This document shows, piece after piece, positions 45,001 through 53,243 of a DNA stretch of 64,000 nt (position 1 is the stretch's first letter; each line of letters begins with the position of its first letter). Below the pieces are notes generated by a model, which searched no databases, had not been told where the DNA came from, and saw only the letters and a list, made by a program, of their open reading frames with translations. Made by a program: the position numbers and the translations under genes. This DNA is from Mesorhizobium japonicum MAFF 303099 (GTDB lineage: Bacteria > Pseudomonadota > Alphaproteobacteria > Rhizobiales > Rhizobiaceae): positions 6,046,001 to 6,110,000 of the forward strand of contig NC_002678.2 in assembly GCF_000009625.1 (NCBI RefSeq). The letters run 5' to 3'.

Positions 45001-45252
45001 CGTCGACGACATGTAGGTCATGCCCTGCACGCCGTTGATCTGCTGCTCCAGCGGCGTCGTCACCGTGTCGGCCACGACTTGCGCGCTGGCGCCGGGATAA
45101 TGGGCGCTGACCACGACCTGGGGCGGCGTGATGTCGGGAAACTGCGAGACCGGCAGCAGGAAATAACAAATCGTCCCGGCGAGCACCATGATGATGGCGA
45201 TCGCCGAGGCGAAGATCGGACGGTGAATGAAGAAGTTTACCACGACACACAT
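42067..45252 (-). CDS. RND multidrug efflux pump (HAE1/AcrB type)
   Basis: A 1061-residue resistance-nodulation-division pump, the usual AcrB length. The N-terminus FFIHRPIFASAIAIIMVLAG, the QVVVSAHYPGASAQVVADTV and QNRVSQAASSLP porter regions, and the TM4 segment LVVDDAIVVVENVERQLEAG with its two adjacent aspartates used in proton relay (near residues 408-427) are all visible. The C-terminal half repeats the fold. It uses the proton gradient to export hydrophobic compounds from the periplasm or membrane. Its start overlaps a small upstream gene by 16 bases. Confidence 0.93.
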   Translation of the reverse strand: MCVVVNFFIHRPIFASAIAIIMVLAGTICYFLLPVSQFPDITPPQVVVSAHYPGASAQVVADTVTTPLEQQINGVQGMTYMSSTSSNDGSSTITITFDVGYSLSTAAVDVQNRVSQAASSLPAIVNQGGVTIKKQNPNFVLIVNLTSPDKSVDPVALSNLAYLQVVDPLKRLQGVGDVQIFGERRYSMRIWLDPDKLANLGITAVDVQNAIAEQNVQVAAGKIGQSPAPAGTAFEMQVNAVGRLSDPKEFGDIVVRANTDTGSLVRLRDVARIELGALQYSSSAFFGKDPTVVLAVYQMPGSNALDLQQRVKDKMQELSARFPKGVSYAMHYDTTRFVSASMHDVLITLGEALVLVVAVVFIFLQSWRTTIIPTIAIPVSLVATLVVMEMLGFSLNMLSLLGMVLAIGLVVDDAIVVVENVERQLEAGLKPLAATKAAMAEVTGPIIATTAVLMAVFVPVAFIPGVSGRLYNQFALTVAISVGISAFNSLTLSPALSAAFLRHRHGPQFFLFRWFNTGFDKISHAYAHGVRFLIRLRWIMLGLFAAGLVATYFVWQKLPSTFLPVEDQGYFFVVIQLPDGASLERTDAVAQKARDILQATPGVDIVGSISGLNFLTSAAQSNSAVEFAILKPWEERGPDQSASKLVADVRGKLMQIPEAFALSFDPPSIPGIGTTGGFEFVVEDLTGRGSTALNDATQAVIAEARKQPEINPQQLFSPFSTSTPQFNYDLDRSKAKLLGLNLPDVFNTLQIYLGSLYVNDFNLFGRTFRVTIQADKDARAGAADISRLYVRNASGGMVPLSTLGKLVPFVGPETVPHYNNNASASINGGAAPGFSSGQAVAAMERAAATALPRDFGFEWTGITFQELKAGSIASVVFGLAIVFVFLILAAQYESWAMPFMVLLAVPLALFGAFAALSVRGMQIDVYSQIGFVMLIGLAAKNAILIVEFARRRREEGLSIVEAAMEAARLRLRPILMTAFAFILGVLPLMFATGAGAASRQSIGTTVFGGMVAATILSLVFVPVFYAVIEQLRERRGSGEPASKHTEPTAEPAFPPLAEAAE

Positions 45253-45488
45253 GCCTCGCCGGCTGCTGTTGCCCGCCCGAAGGCGCTGGCAACTCTGGAC
45301 AACTGGCCGTGCCCGTCACGGGAGGCTTCCCGTGAACGCAGCAACGGCACCTCACGACGCTGCCCATCGGCAAGCGAGCGAAGCATCTTCTCGAAGGCGC
45401 GGGGGTCGACCCCATCTGCCCTCATGACCAGCCGGATCATCGGATCCCGGACGGCCTCATCTATGGTAAGATCACGGCGCTGTGTCAT
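45237..45488 (-). CDS. Small conserved-looking protein ahead of the RND pump
   Basis: An 83-residue protein with no recognised domain. Its first half reads LTIDEAVRDPMIRLVMRADG then VDPRAFEKMLRSLA, a compact helical pattern; the second half is basic and less ordered. The start has AAGGAG with 7 bases spacing, the best ribosome-binding site in this operon, and its 3' end overlaps the pump gene by 16 bases. It is the first gene of the leftward efflux operon. It could be a small regulator or a leader whose translation drives the pump gene. Confidence 0.65.
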   Translation of the reverse strand: MTQRRDLTIDEAVRDPMIRLVMRADGVDPRAFEKMLRSLADGQRREVPLLRSREASRDGHGQLSRVASAFGRATAAGEACVSW

Positions 45489-45641
45489 TGGCCGGCTCCT
45501 TGTCTGTCGGTACCGCAGCCCATGCTCGCGAACCGTTTTTCATTTCCTCACCGGCCGGAGCCGCATGATTGGCAGTTTCTCGTCCGTCTCATCTGGCAGG
45601 ACCAGTTCACGGCCTTGTTATTGACGACGGGCGACATAGGT

Positions 45642-45682
45642 GTTACCAGTAAGTAACATGCTGGAAGTTACAGACCGGTAAC
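45642..45682. promoter_or_regulatory. Tandem TetR operators
   Basis: Two 16-base palindromes of the form GTTAC-N6-GTAAC: GTTACCAGTAAGTAAC at 45642-45657 and GTTACAGACCGGTAAC at 45667-45682, 25 bases apart start to start. The outer arms also form the longer inverted repeat GGTGTTACC (45639-45647) and GGTAACACC (45677-45685). They lie between the divergent efflux operon and the TetR gene, where a repressor would block both promoters. Confidence 0.75.
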
Positions 45683-45730
45683 ACCCTAGTCAAGAGGTGG
45701 CCGAGGGTTTTTTGGAAACGAAAGGAGATC

Positions 45731-46324
45731 ATGATGACAGACGGCGTCGTGGAGCGCTCTCGTCCCCGGGATCGAATCCTGGAGACGGCACGCGACATGT
45801 TCCACAAGCACGGCATCAAGGGCGTCGGCGTCGACGCCATCACCGAAGCTGCCGGCACGAACAAGATGACGCTCTATCGTCATTTCGAATCCAAGGACGA
45901 ACTGATCGTCGAGTGTCTGCGCGCAAATGCGGCCAAGGCCGGCGCCATGTGGGACGCCTTCGAGGCCGAGTTTCCCGGCGACAAGCTCGCGCAACTGCAT
46001 GCCTGGGTTCGCAAGGCGGCTGCCATGCTCAATGCTGACGGCCGTGGTTGCGACATGGCCAACGCCGCCGCTGAACTGACCGAGCCGGACCATCCGGCGA
46101 GGCTGGTGATCAAGGAACTCAAGGAAGCCCAGCGCGAACGCCTTGTGACGCTGTGCCGGGGTGCGGGCATCGGTCAGGCCGAACTGCTTGCCGATACGCT
46201 GTCGCTGCTGTTCGAGGGCGCCCGTGTCAGTGTACAGACTGTGGGCGCCGAAGGTCCGAGCACGCAGTTCGTGCGTATGGCCGAAGGCTTGATCGTTTCC
46301 TTCCGAGGCACTGCAGCCGGTTGA
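45731..46324 (+). CDS. TetR-family transcriptional regulator of the RND efflux operon
   Basis: A 197-residue TetR regulator. The helix-turn-helix lies at about residues 15-60 (RILETARDMFHKHGIKGVGV, DAITEAAGTNKMTLYRHFES) and a helical ligand domain follows. AAAGGAG stands before two adjacent ATG codons (45731 and 45734); either may be used. It diverges from the efflux operon with the tandem operators in between, so it most likely represses the pump genes and itself until a pump substrate binds. Confidence 0.9.
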   Translation: MMTDGVVERSRPRDRILETARDMFHKHGIKGVGVDAITEAAGTNKMTLYRHFESKDELIVECLRANAAKAGAMWDAFEAEFPGDKLAQLHAWVRKAAAMLNADGRGCDMANAAAELTEPDHPARLVIKELKEAQRERLVTLCRGAGIGQAELLADTLSLLFEGARVSVQTVGAEGPSTQFVRMAEGLIVSFRGTAAG

Positions 46325-46420
46325 AGTCCGCCGCGACTGTTGGCGATTTGCCGGTCGTATGAGCGAGGCGATGCTTGGCGCCCTTTGGCGCGGGCGGCAC
46401 AGGAATTTCCGACGGCTGAA

Positions 46421-46459
46421 CGAAAAAAGCCCGCTGCCGGGAGGAGGTGGCAGCGGGCT
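46421..46459 (-). terminator. Rho-independent terminator for leftward transcription
   Basis: A perfect 11-base-pair stem, AGCCCGCTGCC (46428-46438) with GGCAGCGGGCT (46449-46459), and a 10-base loop. Read on the minus strand the stem is followed by six T (46423-46428). It would end transcription of the LacI gene about 200 bases downstream of its stop. The rest of the 334-base gap (46325-46658) shows no gene. Confidence 0.75.
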
Positions 46460-46658
46460 CGATTTCGAATGTGGCGCGGGAGGAGGTGCACCCCATTCAG
46501 CGTCGGCATCGCATCTGGGAGGAGTAGATGGCCGACAACCAGAAGCTACGAGTTGCCCAATGATTCGGCAACAATGAATTGTGCATAGCAGCTGTGCAGA
46601 TTTGCCGTGTCAATTATCAGACAAATCCAGGAAACCGGCTTTTCCGAGGCTCCTCGCC

Positions 46659-47681
46659 TTATTGCACCGGCACGTTTTCTCGGAAAATCAGGCGCGGCTC
46701 GATGAATTTGCGGGTGAGATAGGGCGCCGATGAGGCGATGGAGCCGAGGAGGCGGATAACCGACTGTTCGGCGATCAGCCTGGCGTTCTGGTCGATGACG
46801 ACGTCGGCGAGGTCATCGACGAGATAGCCGCGCGTCTCCTTCGTCAGGTCATGGCAGATGAACACCGGTTTGCGATTGGGCCTGGCTTCCCGGATGGCTT
46901 TCGCAACGCCAGAGCGTCCGGCCCCGACGCAATAGATGCCGAGCAGCTCCGGTTCGTTGTGCAGCGCCTTCATCGTTTCGGCGTAGCTGGCATCCGGTTC
47001 GTCATTGATTTCGACGGCGCTGGTCACGGTGAGGTTGGGAAACTCCTCGCCGAGCACGGAGCGGAAACCCATTTCGCGCTCCTCATGGCCGCGATAGGAG
47101 CGCGAACCGACGACCATCGCCAGATGGCCCTCGCGGCCGCCGAGGAAACGGCCCATCAGAAGCGCCGCCGTCCGGCCTGCTACCCGGTTGTCGATGCCGA
47201 CATAGGCCGAGCGGGGAGCGGCCGGAATATCGGACACCAGCGTCACCAGGCGGATGCCGGCCTCGACTATGTCGCGCAGGATGTTGCGGGTTCGCGGATG
47301 GTCGATGGCGATGACTCCGACGCCATTGGCCTTTAGCGACAGGTTTTCCACGGCGCTCTGCAGCGCGTTCGGCGAGATGCCGGCGAGGTTGTGGATCCGG
47401 CACGAAGCGACCAGCGGCAGGCGTGATGCATAGTCCTCGATGTGCCTTGCCAGATCCTGCATGAAGGCGTTGCTGCCGATCGGCAGGAAGAATTCGAGGT
47501 TTGCTGGTCTGGAGGGAAGCGTCACCTGGTCGGCGACCGGCAGGTAGCCGAGCTGCTTGGCGGCTTCCATGACGCGTTGCCGGTTGGCGGCGCTGGCGCC
47601 CGGCCTGTTGTTGAGCACCCTGTCGACCGTCGCGGTCGAGAGCCCGCAATTCCTGGCGATGTCGGAGACGGTGGCCTTCAT
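46659..47681 (-). CDS. LacI-family transcriptional regulator
   Basis: A 340-residue LacI regulator. The N-terminal helix-turn-helix and hinge read VSDIARNCGLSTATVDRVLN at residues 4-23, and the rest is a periplasmic-binding-like sensor domain (GVIAIDHPRTRNILRDIV, YVGIDNRVAGRTAALLMGRF). It follows the sugar transporter genes on the same strand, 133 bases after the ATPase gene. A sugar taken up by that transporter, or its oxidised product, is the likely inducer. Confidence 0.9.
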   Translation of the reverse strand: MKATVSDIARNCGLSTATVDRVLNNRPGASAANRQRVMEAAKQLGYLPVADQVTLPSRPANLEFFLPIGSNAFMQDLARHIEDYASRLPLVASCRIHNLAGISPNALQSAVENLSLKANGVGVIAIDHPRTRNILRDIVEAGIRLVTLVSDIPAAPRSAYVGIDNRVAGRTAALLMGRFLGGREGHLAMVVGSRSYRGHEEREMGFRSVLGEEFPNLTVTSAVEINDEPDASYAETMKALHNEPELLGIYCVGAGRSGVAKAIREARPNRKPVFICHDLTKETRGYLVDDLADVVIDQNARLIAEQSVIRLLGSIASSAPYLTRKFIEPRLIFRENVPVQ

Positions 47682-47814
47682 GCCGCAACCCTACGCGCCG
47701 ACGCGATGACGCGCCAGACAAGCGATTTCGCAGCCGATGCGATCCGAGGGACGGGTGATCGACATCCATCACCGCGATGCGCGTTTGGCTGGTTCGACAA
47801 CGCGGCTTCCGCCC

Positions 47815-48606
47815 TCAGTGCGCCGGCTTGCCGTCGGCGATGGCTTCGCGGATTTCCTTGTCCGACATGCCTGTTATGATCCGTTCGACTTCCGTCACGG
47901 TTGTCTTCTTGGGGTCGATGTCGTCGGCGACCACCTTGCCCCGGCGCATGACGACGATGCGGTCGACCACCTGGAAGACATGATGGATGTTGTGCGCGAT
48001 GAAGATGCAGGAATGGCCGGAATCGCGGGCGCTGCGCACGAAGCTCAGCACGCCTTGTGTCTCGGCGACGCCAAGATTGTTGGTCGGCTCGTCGAGGATG
48101 ATGAGGTCGCTGTCGAAATGCATGGCGCGTGCGATCGCCACCGCCTGGCGCTCGCCGCCGGAGAGCGAGCCGATCGGTGTCGTCGGCGGAATGTTCTTCG
48201 AAATGCCGACCTGTTTGAGCAGGTCGCGGGCGACAGTGTTCATCGCCTCCTGGTCCATGCGGTTGAGGAAACGCGGCGGCTTGATCGGCTCGCGACCGAG
48301 GAACAAATTGCGGGCGATCGACAGTTGCGTGACCAGCGCGGAATCCTGGTAGATCGTCTCGATGCCCTGCGCGATGGCGTCGCTGGTGCTGCGCAAGGTG
48401 ACCTTCTTGCCGCGGATGAAGATGTCGCCGCTGGTCAGCGGCACCGCGCCCGACAGCACCTTGATCAGTGTCGACTTGCCGGCGCCATTGTCGCCGAGCA
48501 GGCCGACGATCTCGCGCTCGTTGACATGGAAATTGGCGTCCTCGAGCGCCTGCACGCGGCCGTAGGACTTGCGGATGTTCTGCATGCGGATCAATGGCTC
48601 GGCCAT
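47815..48606 (-). CDS. Sugar ABC transporter ATP-binding protein (FrcA-like, single domain)
   Basis: A 263-residue ATPase with one nucleotide-binding domain: Walker A GDNGAGKSTL near residue 38, signature LSGGERQAVAIA and Walker B LIILDEPTNNLG. Ribose-type importers usually have two fused domains (RbsA); a single-domain form is typical of fructose-type FrcA proteins. It lies 3 bases after the permease gene. It forms a complete importer with 48610-49596 and 49719-50654. Confidence 0.9.
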   Translation of the reverse strand: MAEPLIRMQNIRKSYGRVQALEDANFHVNEREIVGLLGDNGAGKSTLIKVLSGAVPLTSGDIFIRGKKVTLRSTSDAIAQGIETIYQDSALVTQLSIARNLFLGREPIKPPRFLNRMDQEAMNTVARDLLKQVGISKNIPPTTPIGSLSGGERQAVAIARAMHFDSDLIILDEPTNNLGVAETQGVLSFVRSARDSGHSCIFIAHNIHHVFQVVDRIVVMRRGKVVADDIDPKKTTVTEVERIITGMSDKEIREAIADGKPAH

Positions 48607-48609
48607 GGT

Positions 48610-49596
48610 TCAAGTCCCTGCCTGGTGCCGGCGTTCCAGCCATGAGTGGAGCGCCATCATGCCAAGGATGATCGCGCCGATGAAGATGTTGTAGGCAAGA
48701 CCGGGCACGCCGATCAGCACGATGCCGTTGCGCATCACGCGCAGGATCAGGATGCCGAGCACGGTGCCGATGATGGTCCCGCGTCCGCCGGTCAGCGCCG
48801 TGCCGCCGATCACCACCATGGCGATGACTTCGAGCTCGTAGCCGGTGCCGCTGTTGGGATTGGCGGCCGACGTGCGCAACGAAGAGATGACGCCGGCCAG
48901 CGAGGCCATGAGCGACGACAGCACGAACAGGCCAATCTTGACGCGGTTGACATTCACGCCGCGGGCGCGCGCCGCGTTGGGATTGCCGCCCGCCGCCTGG
49001 ATCCAGTTGCCGGTCCGGCTTTGCGTCAGCACAAAGCCGAGCGCGATCGCCGCGGCGATGAACCAGAACAGCGACATGTAGATGCGGAACGGCCCGATGA
49101 AGAAGTCGCCGACCAGCGCCTCCGCCAGCCAGCTGCCCTCGGCGCTCCAGGTGCGCTGCGGAAAACCGTCGGTGATGAAAAGGGCACTGCCGCGCACTAC
49201 GAGCAGCATGCCGAGGGTCACCAGGAAGGACGGGATCTTGAGCTGCGTGACGAACCAGCCATTGACCAGGCCGATCAAGGCAGCAACCACCAGCGCGATG
49301 ACGAAGCCCATCTCCAGCGAGGTGACGCCGCCGTTGAACAGCGTCCACATCAGCACGGGCGAGAAGCCGAACAGGGATCCGACGGACAGGTCGAATTCGC
49401 CCGATGTCATCAGCAAGGTCATCGCCAGCGCGATCAGGCCGAGCTCGACGGTGAAGGCCAGCGTGTTGGAGATGTTCTGCGGCGACAGGAAGTCGTGGTT
49501 GAAGCCCCAGAAAACGCCGATCTCGACGACGAGCAGCACGAAGGGACCGAATTCAGGCCGCGCAATCAGGCGTTGGACAAGCGAATGATTTTCCAC
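48610..49596 (-). CDS. Sugar ABC transporter permease (RbsC/FrcC type)
   Basis: A 328-residue permease from a GTG at 49596 (MENHSLVQRLIARPEFG). Family blocks are TSGEFDLSVGSLFGFSPVLM near residue 72, VTLGMLLVVRGSALFITDGF near residue 128 and the TALTGGRGTIIGTVLGILIL block near residue 260. About ten membrane helices are expected. The frame remains open to 49869, but those residues do not match the family. The ATPase follows at 3 bases. Confidence 0.88.
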   Translation of the reverse strand: MENHSLVQRLIARPEFGPFVLLVVEIGVFWGFNHDFLSPQNISNTLAFTVELGLIALAMTLLMTSGEFDLSVGSLFGFSPVLMWTLFNGGVTSLEMGFVIALVVAALIGLVNGWFVTQLKIPSFLVTLGMLLVVRGSALFITDGFPQRTWSAEGSWLAEALVGDFFIGPFRIYMSLFWFIAAAIALGFVLTQSRTGNWIQAAGGNPNAARARGVNVNRVKIGLFVLSSLMASLAGVISSLRTSAANPNSGTGYELEVIAMVVIGGTALTGGRGTIIGTVLGILILRVMRNGIVLIGVPGLAYNIFIGAIILGMMALHSWLERRHQAGT

Positions 49597-49718
49597 AGGG
49601 AACCCGCGACATGGTTTTGAACGGGCCGCGATCTCCACCCGCCTTGGATGGATGATCGCGGCGCAAGAAAGATGTCTGGCGCCGCGTATCAGACGAGCGC
49701 GGCGCCAGGGATCGCGGT

Positions 49719-50654
49719 TTATTTGCCGGACAGGATCTTGTCGTAGACGCCGGCGGTGTCCTTCTCGTAGAGCGCGCCGGTGATGACGTTGAAGCCCGGA
49801 GGAATGCCTGACGCCGCCATGTTGGCGAGCGACAGCGCGACATAGCTGGTCGCCTGCGGGTCCTGCCACTGGCCGGCATTGACGTAGCCGTTCAGCACTT
49901 CCTGGGTGGTATCGAGCGAGTTGCCCCAGCCGACAACAGGGATTTCGCCCGGCTTGACGCCGACCTGGTCGAACACCCGCTTGATCGAGCCGGTGACGAG
50001 GTCGCCCAGTCCGATGATGGCCTTGACCTTGCCCTTGTGGGCGGTGAGGTAGTCGACCATGCGGTTGATCACCTCGGCCTGGTCGAGCGTCGCCTCGGTC
50101 ACTTCATAGGTGATGCCGAGCGGTCCGAAGACGCTCTTGATGCCTTCCTCTTCCTGGACGCCATAGGTGGCGCCGGGGACCTCGACGGGCATCCAGACGA
50201 AGTCGCCCTTTTTCACCAGGCCCTTGTCGACCAGATATTGCGCCCAATGCTTGCCGAAGGTGACGTTGTCGCCGCCGACATAGGCATTGAAATTGGCTTT
50301 TGGATCGGGCGTGTTGAAGTTGATGATCGGGATGTTGGCCGCGCGGGCTTCCTTGACGATCTCGACGAGGCTGCCCGGATCAGGGCTGGTGGTTACGATG
50401 CCGTCGGCCTTGGCCGAGAGGGCAGCGCGAACCGCTTCCTGCTGGGAGGCGACGTCGCCATTGTGGAACGAGGTGTTGACGGTGTTGCCGGTGTCCTTGG
50501 CCCATTGCTTGGCACCGGCCAGGAAGTAGGTCCAGACCGGATCGGCCGGGCCGCCATGCGAAATCCAGTAGAAGGTCTTGGCCTGCGCGGCTGCCGGAAT
50601 GAGCGTCAGCGCGACCAGCAGGCCGTAAAGCACAAGTCTCAGTCTTGTCAGCAT
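49719..50654 (-). CDS. Sugar ABC transporter substrate-binding protein (ribose/fructose type)
   Basis: A 311-residue periplasmic binding protein with a signal peptide ending at about residue 25 (LIPAAAQA). Type I fold features are GPADPVWTYFLAGAKQWAKD near the N-terminus, ADGIVTTSPDP near residue 82 and the YVGGDNVTFGKHWAQYL hinge region near residue 124. It heads the leftward importer operon. A perfect 7-base inverted repeat, TCCGGCT-TC-AGCCGGA at 50692-50707, lies upstream and could be an operator. Confidence 0.88.
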   Translation of the reverse strand: MLTRLRLVLYGLLVALTLIPAAAQAKTFYWISHGGPADPVWTYFLAGAKQWAKDTGNTVNTSFHNGDVASQQEAVRAALSAKADGIVTTSPDPGSLVEIVKEARAANIPIINFNTPDPKANFNAYVGGDNVTFGKHWAQYLVDKGLVKKGDFVWMPVEVPGATYGVQEEEGIKSVFGPLGITYEVTEATLDQAEVINRMVDYLTAHKGKVKAIIGLGDLVTGSIKRVFDQVGVKPGEIPVVGWGNSLDTTQEVLNGYVNAGQWQDPQATSYVALSLANMAASGIPPGFNVITGALYEKDTAGVYDKILSGK

Positions 50655-51039
50655 TTGATTTCCTCCCGGTTGAAGATGATCCGTCTCTTGTTCCGGCTTC
50701 AGCCGGATCGCGTCTTTTGCCAGCGCCGCACGGATGCCTCAGAGCATTCCCTTTTTCGACGGATGGCAAGCCTCCATCTGCAGATGTAGTTGGCGCCTGA
50801 CGCGGCGCCATCAGCAGTCCCATCAGATTGCATCAGTCGGGTGATTTTTTCAGGGCGGCCGGATGATTGGCGGCGAGGCTCAGCCGAGCGGGTTGTCCCC
50901 GCTGTGTCCGGCGTGCCAGTGGCGCCACAGCCGGATGAGCCGGTCGATCGCCAAGGCAAGCAGGACCAGAGCACCGGTGGTGAAGGCGACCCGGATGGCA
51001 TCCACACCAAGCAAGGTCATGGCGTTTTGGACAGGTTTC
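50655..51039. other. 385-base gap between the sugar binding-protein gene and the FAH-family gene
   Basis: Promoter region for the importer operon, with the inverted repeat at 50692-50707. A 46-codon open frame on the minus strand at 50880-51020 encodes one hydrophobic segment (VAFTTGALVLLALAIDRLIR) and ends NPLG, but has no clear ribosome-binding site. Nothing else was recognised. Confidence 0.4.
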
Positions 51040-52197
51040 TTAGATCAGATCGGCCTTTGCCAGGTCGCGCATGAGATGGCTGGCGCCGTAGGTCCAGTGC
51101 GGGCAGTCGGGCGACAGCCGCACCCGGTTGACCAGCGCGCCGAATTTTTCCGACGAGATGGTGACGATGTCGCCGACCTTGTGGGTAAACCCCTTGCCCT
51201 TTTCGCCGCGGTCCTTCGACGGCACGAACATGGTGCCGAGATAGAGCGCCAGCCCGTCCGGATACTGGTGGTGCGGGCCTATGGCCGCGGCAACCAGCTC
51301 TTCCGGCGAACGGCTGATCTCGGCCATCGAGCTCGCGCCCTCCAGCGAGAAGCCATCCTCGCCCTCGACCTTGAGGCGCACCACGGCGCGCTTCACGTCG
51401 TCGATCGAGAAGGTGTCGTCGAACAGTCGGATGAAGGGTCCAAGTGACGCCGAAGCATTGTTGTCCTTGGCCTTGCCGAGCAGCAGGGCGGAGCGCCCTT
51501 CGACATCGCGCAGATTGACGTCGTTGCCGATGGTGGCGCCGACGATCCTACCGCTCGACGCGGCGATCATGGCAATCTCCGGCTCCGGATTGTTCCAGGT
51601 CGACACCGGGTGCAGGCCGACATCGGCGCCGAAGCCGACCGAGGCCATCGGCTGGCACTTGGTGAAGATCTCGGCGTCGGGGCCGATGCCGACTTCCAGA
51701 TATTGCGACCAGGCGCCGCGCGCGATCAGCTTGGCCTTGATCTCCATGGCTTCCGGCGAACCGGGCTTGAGCTTCGACAAATCATGGCCGATCAGCCCGG
51801 CAATGTCGGCGCGGATGGCGTCGGCCTTTTCCGCCGAGCCGCGCGCCTGCTCCTCGATCACCCGCTCGAGCAGGCTCACGACGAAGGTGACGCCCGATGC
51901 CTTGACCGCCTGCAGGTCGACCGGGGAGAGGAGATAGGGCTTTGCCGGATCGCGGCTGGTCTGAAAACTGTTGGCCGCGATGTCGTCGAGCGAGCCGATC
52001 GGCTTGCCCTTGGCCGAGCGCACATGCCCTGCCGGATCGGCCATCTCGCAGATGTCCCGCACGGTCGGTGCCGCGCTCGACGTGATGTCGAAGACGGTGC
52101 CGTCACGCACCGTGACGATCAGGGGATGGGGCACATCAGGCGATCGAGCGCGGCCGAGAAAGACGCCATCGTCAGGCAGAAACGTCATGTTTGTCAT
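51040..52197 (-). CDS. Fumarylacetoacetase-family 2-keto-3-deoxy-sugar-acid dehydratase (KdaD/XylX-like)
   Basis: A 385-residue FAH-superfamily protein. The metal-binding region is visible as NNPEPEIAM near residue 206 with GNDVNLRDVEGRS near residue 226. Length and the LLGKAKDNNASASLGPFIRL segment match the long FAH-type enzymes that dehydrate 2-keto-3-deoxypentonates to 2-oxoglutarate semialdehyde (as XylX in Caulobacter). Neighbouring dehydrogenase, lactonase and dehydratase genes complete such a pathway. The final semialdehyde dehydrogenase is not in the window. Confidence 0.8.
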   Translation of the reverse strand: MTNMTFLPDDGVFLGRARSPDVPHPLIVTVRDGTVFDITSSAAPTVRDICEMADPAGHVRSAKGKPIGSLDDIAANSFQTSRDPAKPYLLSPVDLQAVKASGVTFVVSLLERVIEEQARGSAEKADAIRADIAGLIGHDLSKLKPGSPEAMEIKAKLIARGAWSQYLEVGIGPDAEIFTKCQPMASVGFGADVGLHPVSTWNNPEPEIAMIAASSGRIVGATIGNDVNLRDVEGRSALLLGKAKDNNASASLGPFIRLFDDTFSIDDVKRAVVRLKVEGEDGFSLEGASSMAEISRSPEELVAAAIGPHHQYPDGLALYLGTMFVPSKDRGEKGKGFTHKVGDIVTISSEKFGALVNRVRLSPDCPHWTYGASHLMRDLAKADLI

Positions 52198-52357
52198 TGC
52201 ACTCTCGTCATTACGCAGGATGGTTCACTGTTATGTGGTGCGCATGGTCTCTTCAAGTCGACACGCCCTGAAGCAGCATGTGCCAAGCGACAGACGGTCA
52301 ACGGAAAAGGCCTTTGCCACCATGTCGCTGCACCGATTCGCGACGTCCGATTTGGCG

Positions 52358-53227
52358 CTACAGCTCACCCCAGCGTAACCGCAAATGCGCGCTTGTCGAT
52401 TCGCCTTTTTCCAGCGTGGTCAGGCCGCTGCCGTGATGGGCGTCCACCACATGTGAAACGGGTTCGAAGCAGAAGAAATCAGCGTCTCGTGCCGGCGAAT
52501 AGAGGACGAAGACATTCAGCGAGGGCGATGCCTCGACCGTGACGGCGATAGCGTCATCCGGCTGGATGATCGAGGCGTGCCCGTTCCAGCCTTCGAAGGC
52601 ATTGTTGACCCAGGCGTCGGGAAGCGGCGCGGCTTGCGAAAAATCCCAGTCCGGCCGCGAGGCTAGCGGCACCACACCCGTCGGCAGGTGTCGTTCGTCC
52701 TCCAACCAGACACTGTGCGCCGATGCTAGGAGCAAAGTGCGCGGGCGGCGCGGGAACCAGGGGTGGAAACCGAGCCCGTAGGGCAGCCGGATGGCGGCTC
52801 GGTTCTCGACAGCCAGCACGGCGGACAGCGCGCCTTCGTCCAATGCATAGCGGACGCTCGCATGGTAGCGGTAGGGTCCGATCGCCCCATCCTCCAGAAC
52901 CAGCTCCATTTCAGTGCCGGTTCGCCTCGTCAACCGCCACGGCCTTTGAAATGCGTCGCCGTGGAGTGGGAACGGCTCGCCTTCGACATTGGGCTCTATC
53001 GCATGGAAGCACCCGTCAAACTCGAAGCCTCCACCGGAAATGCGGTTTGACCAGGGGATCAGCAGTTGGGACCCGAACTTCAGCAGCCCCCTCGATGGCT
53101 CAAGCACAGGGGTGGGTGCTCGGCCGGGGCGGAGCGCGTCGTAGCGCAGGATGGCGGCGCCCTCGCGGGGACGCACCACAAGGCTTGCACGCCCATCGGC
53201 AAGTTCGATCTCATCGCCGTTGGTCAT
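52358..53227 (-). CDS. Aldose 1-epimerase family protein
   Basis: A 289-residue galactose-mutarotase fold protein. Visible family features are NRISGGGFEFDG near residue 52, the PLHGDAFQRPWRL histidine block near residue 76 and LGFHPWFPR near residue 151 with a second histidine. The frame is open to 53260 over the end of the upstream gene; the ATG at 53227 avoids that overlap. It would interconvert anomers of the imported aldose and speed its oxidation by the upstream dehydrogenase. Confidence 0.82.
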   Translation of the reverse strand: MTNGDEIELADGRASLVVRPREGAAILRYDALRPGRAPTPVLEPSRGLLKFGSQLLIPWSNRISGGGFEFDGCFHAIEPNVEGEPFPLHGDAFQRPWRLTRRTGTEMELVLEDGAIGPYRYHASVRYALDEGALSAVLAVENRAAIRLPYGLGFHPWFPRRPRTLLLASAHSVWLEDERHLPTGVVPLASRPDWDFSQAAPLPDAWVNNAFEGWNGHASIIQPDDAIAVTVEASPSLNVFVLYSPARDADFFCFEPVSHVVDAHHGSGLTTLEKGESTSAHLRLRWGEL

Positions 53228-53243
53228 TGAAAAGCAGCCATGG

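Noticed and set aside
46428..46459. Terminator for the plus-strand tetR gene
   Set aside because: The T-run follows the stem only on the minus strand; on the plus strand the stem is followed by CGATTTCG.
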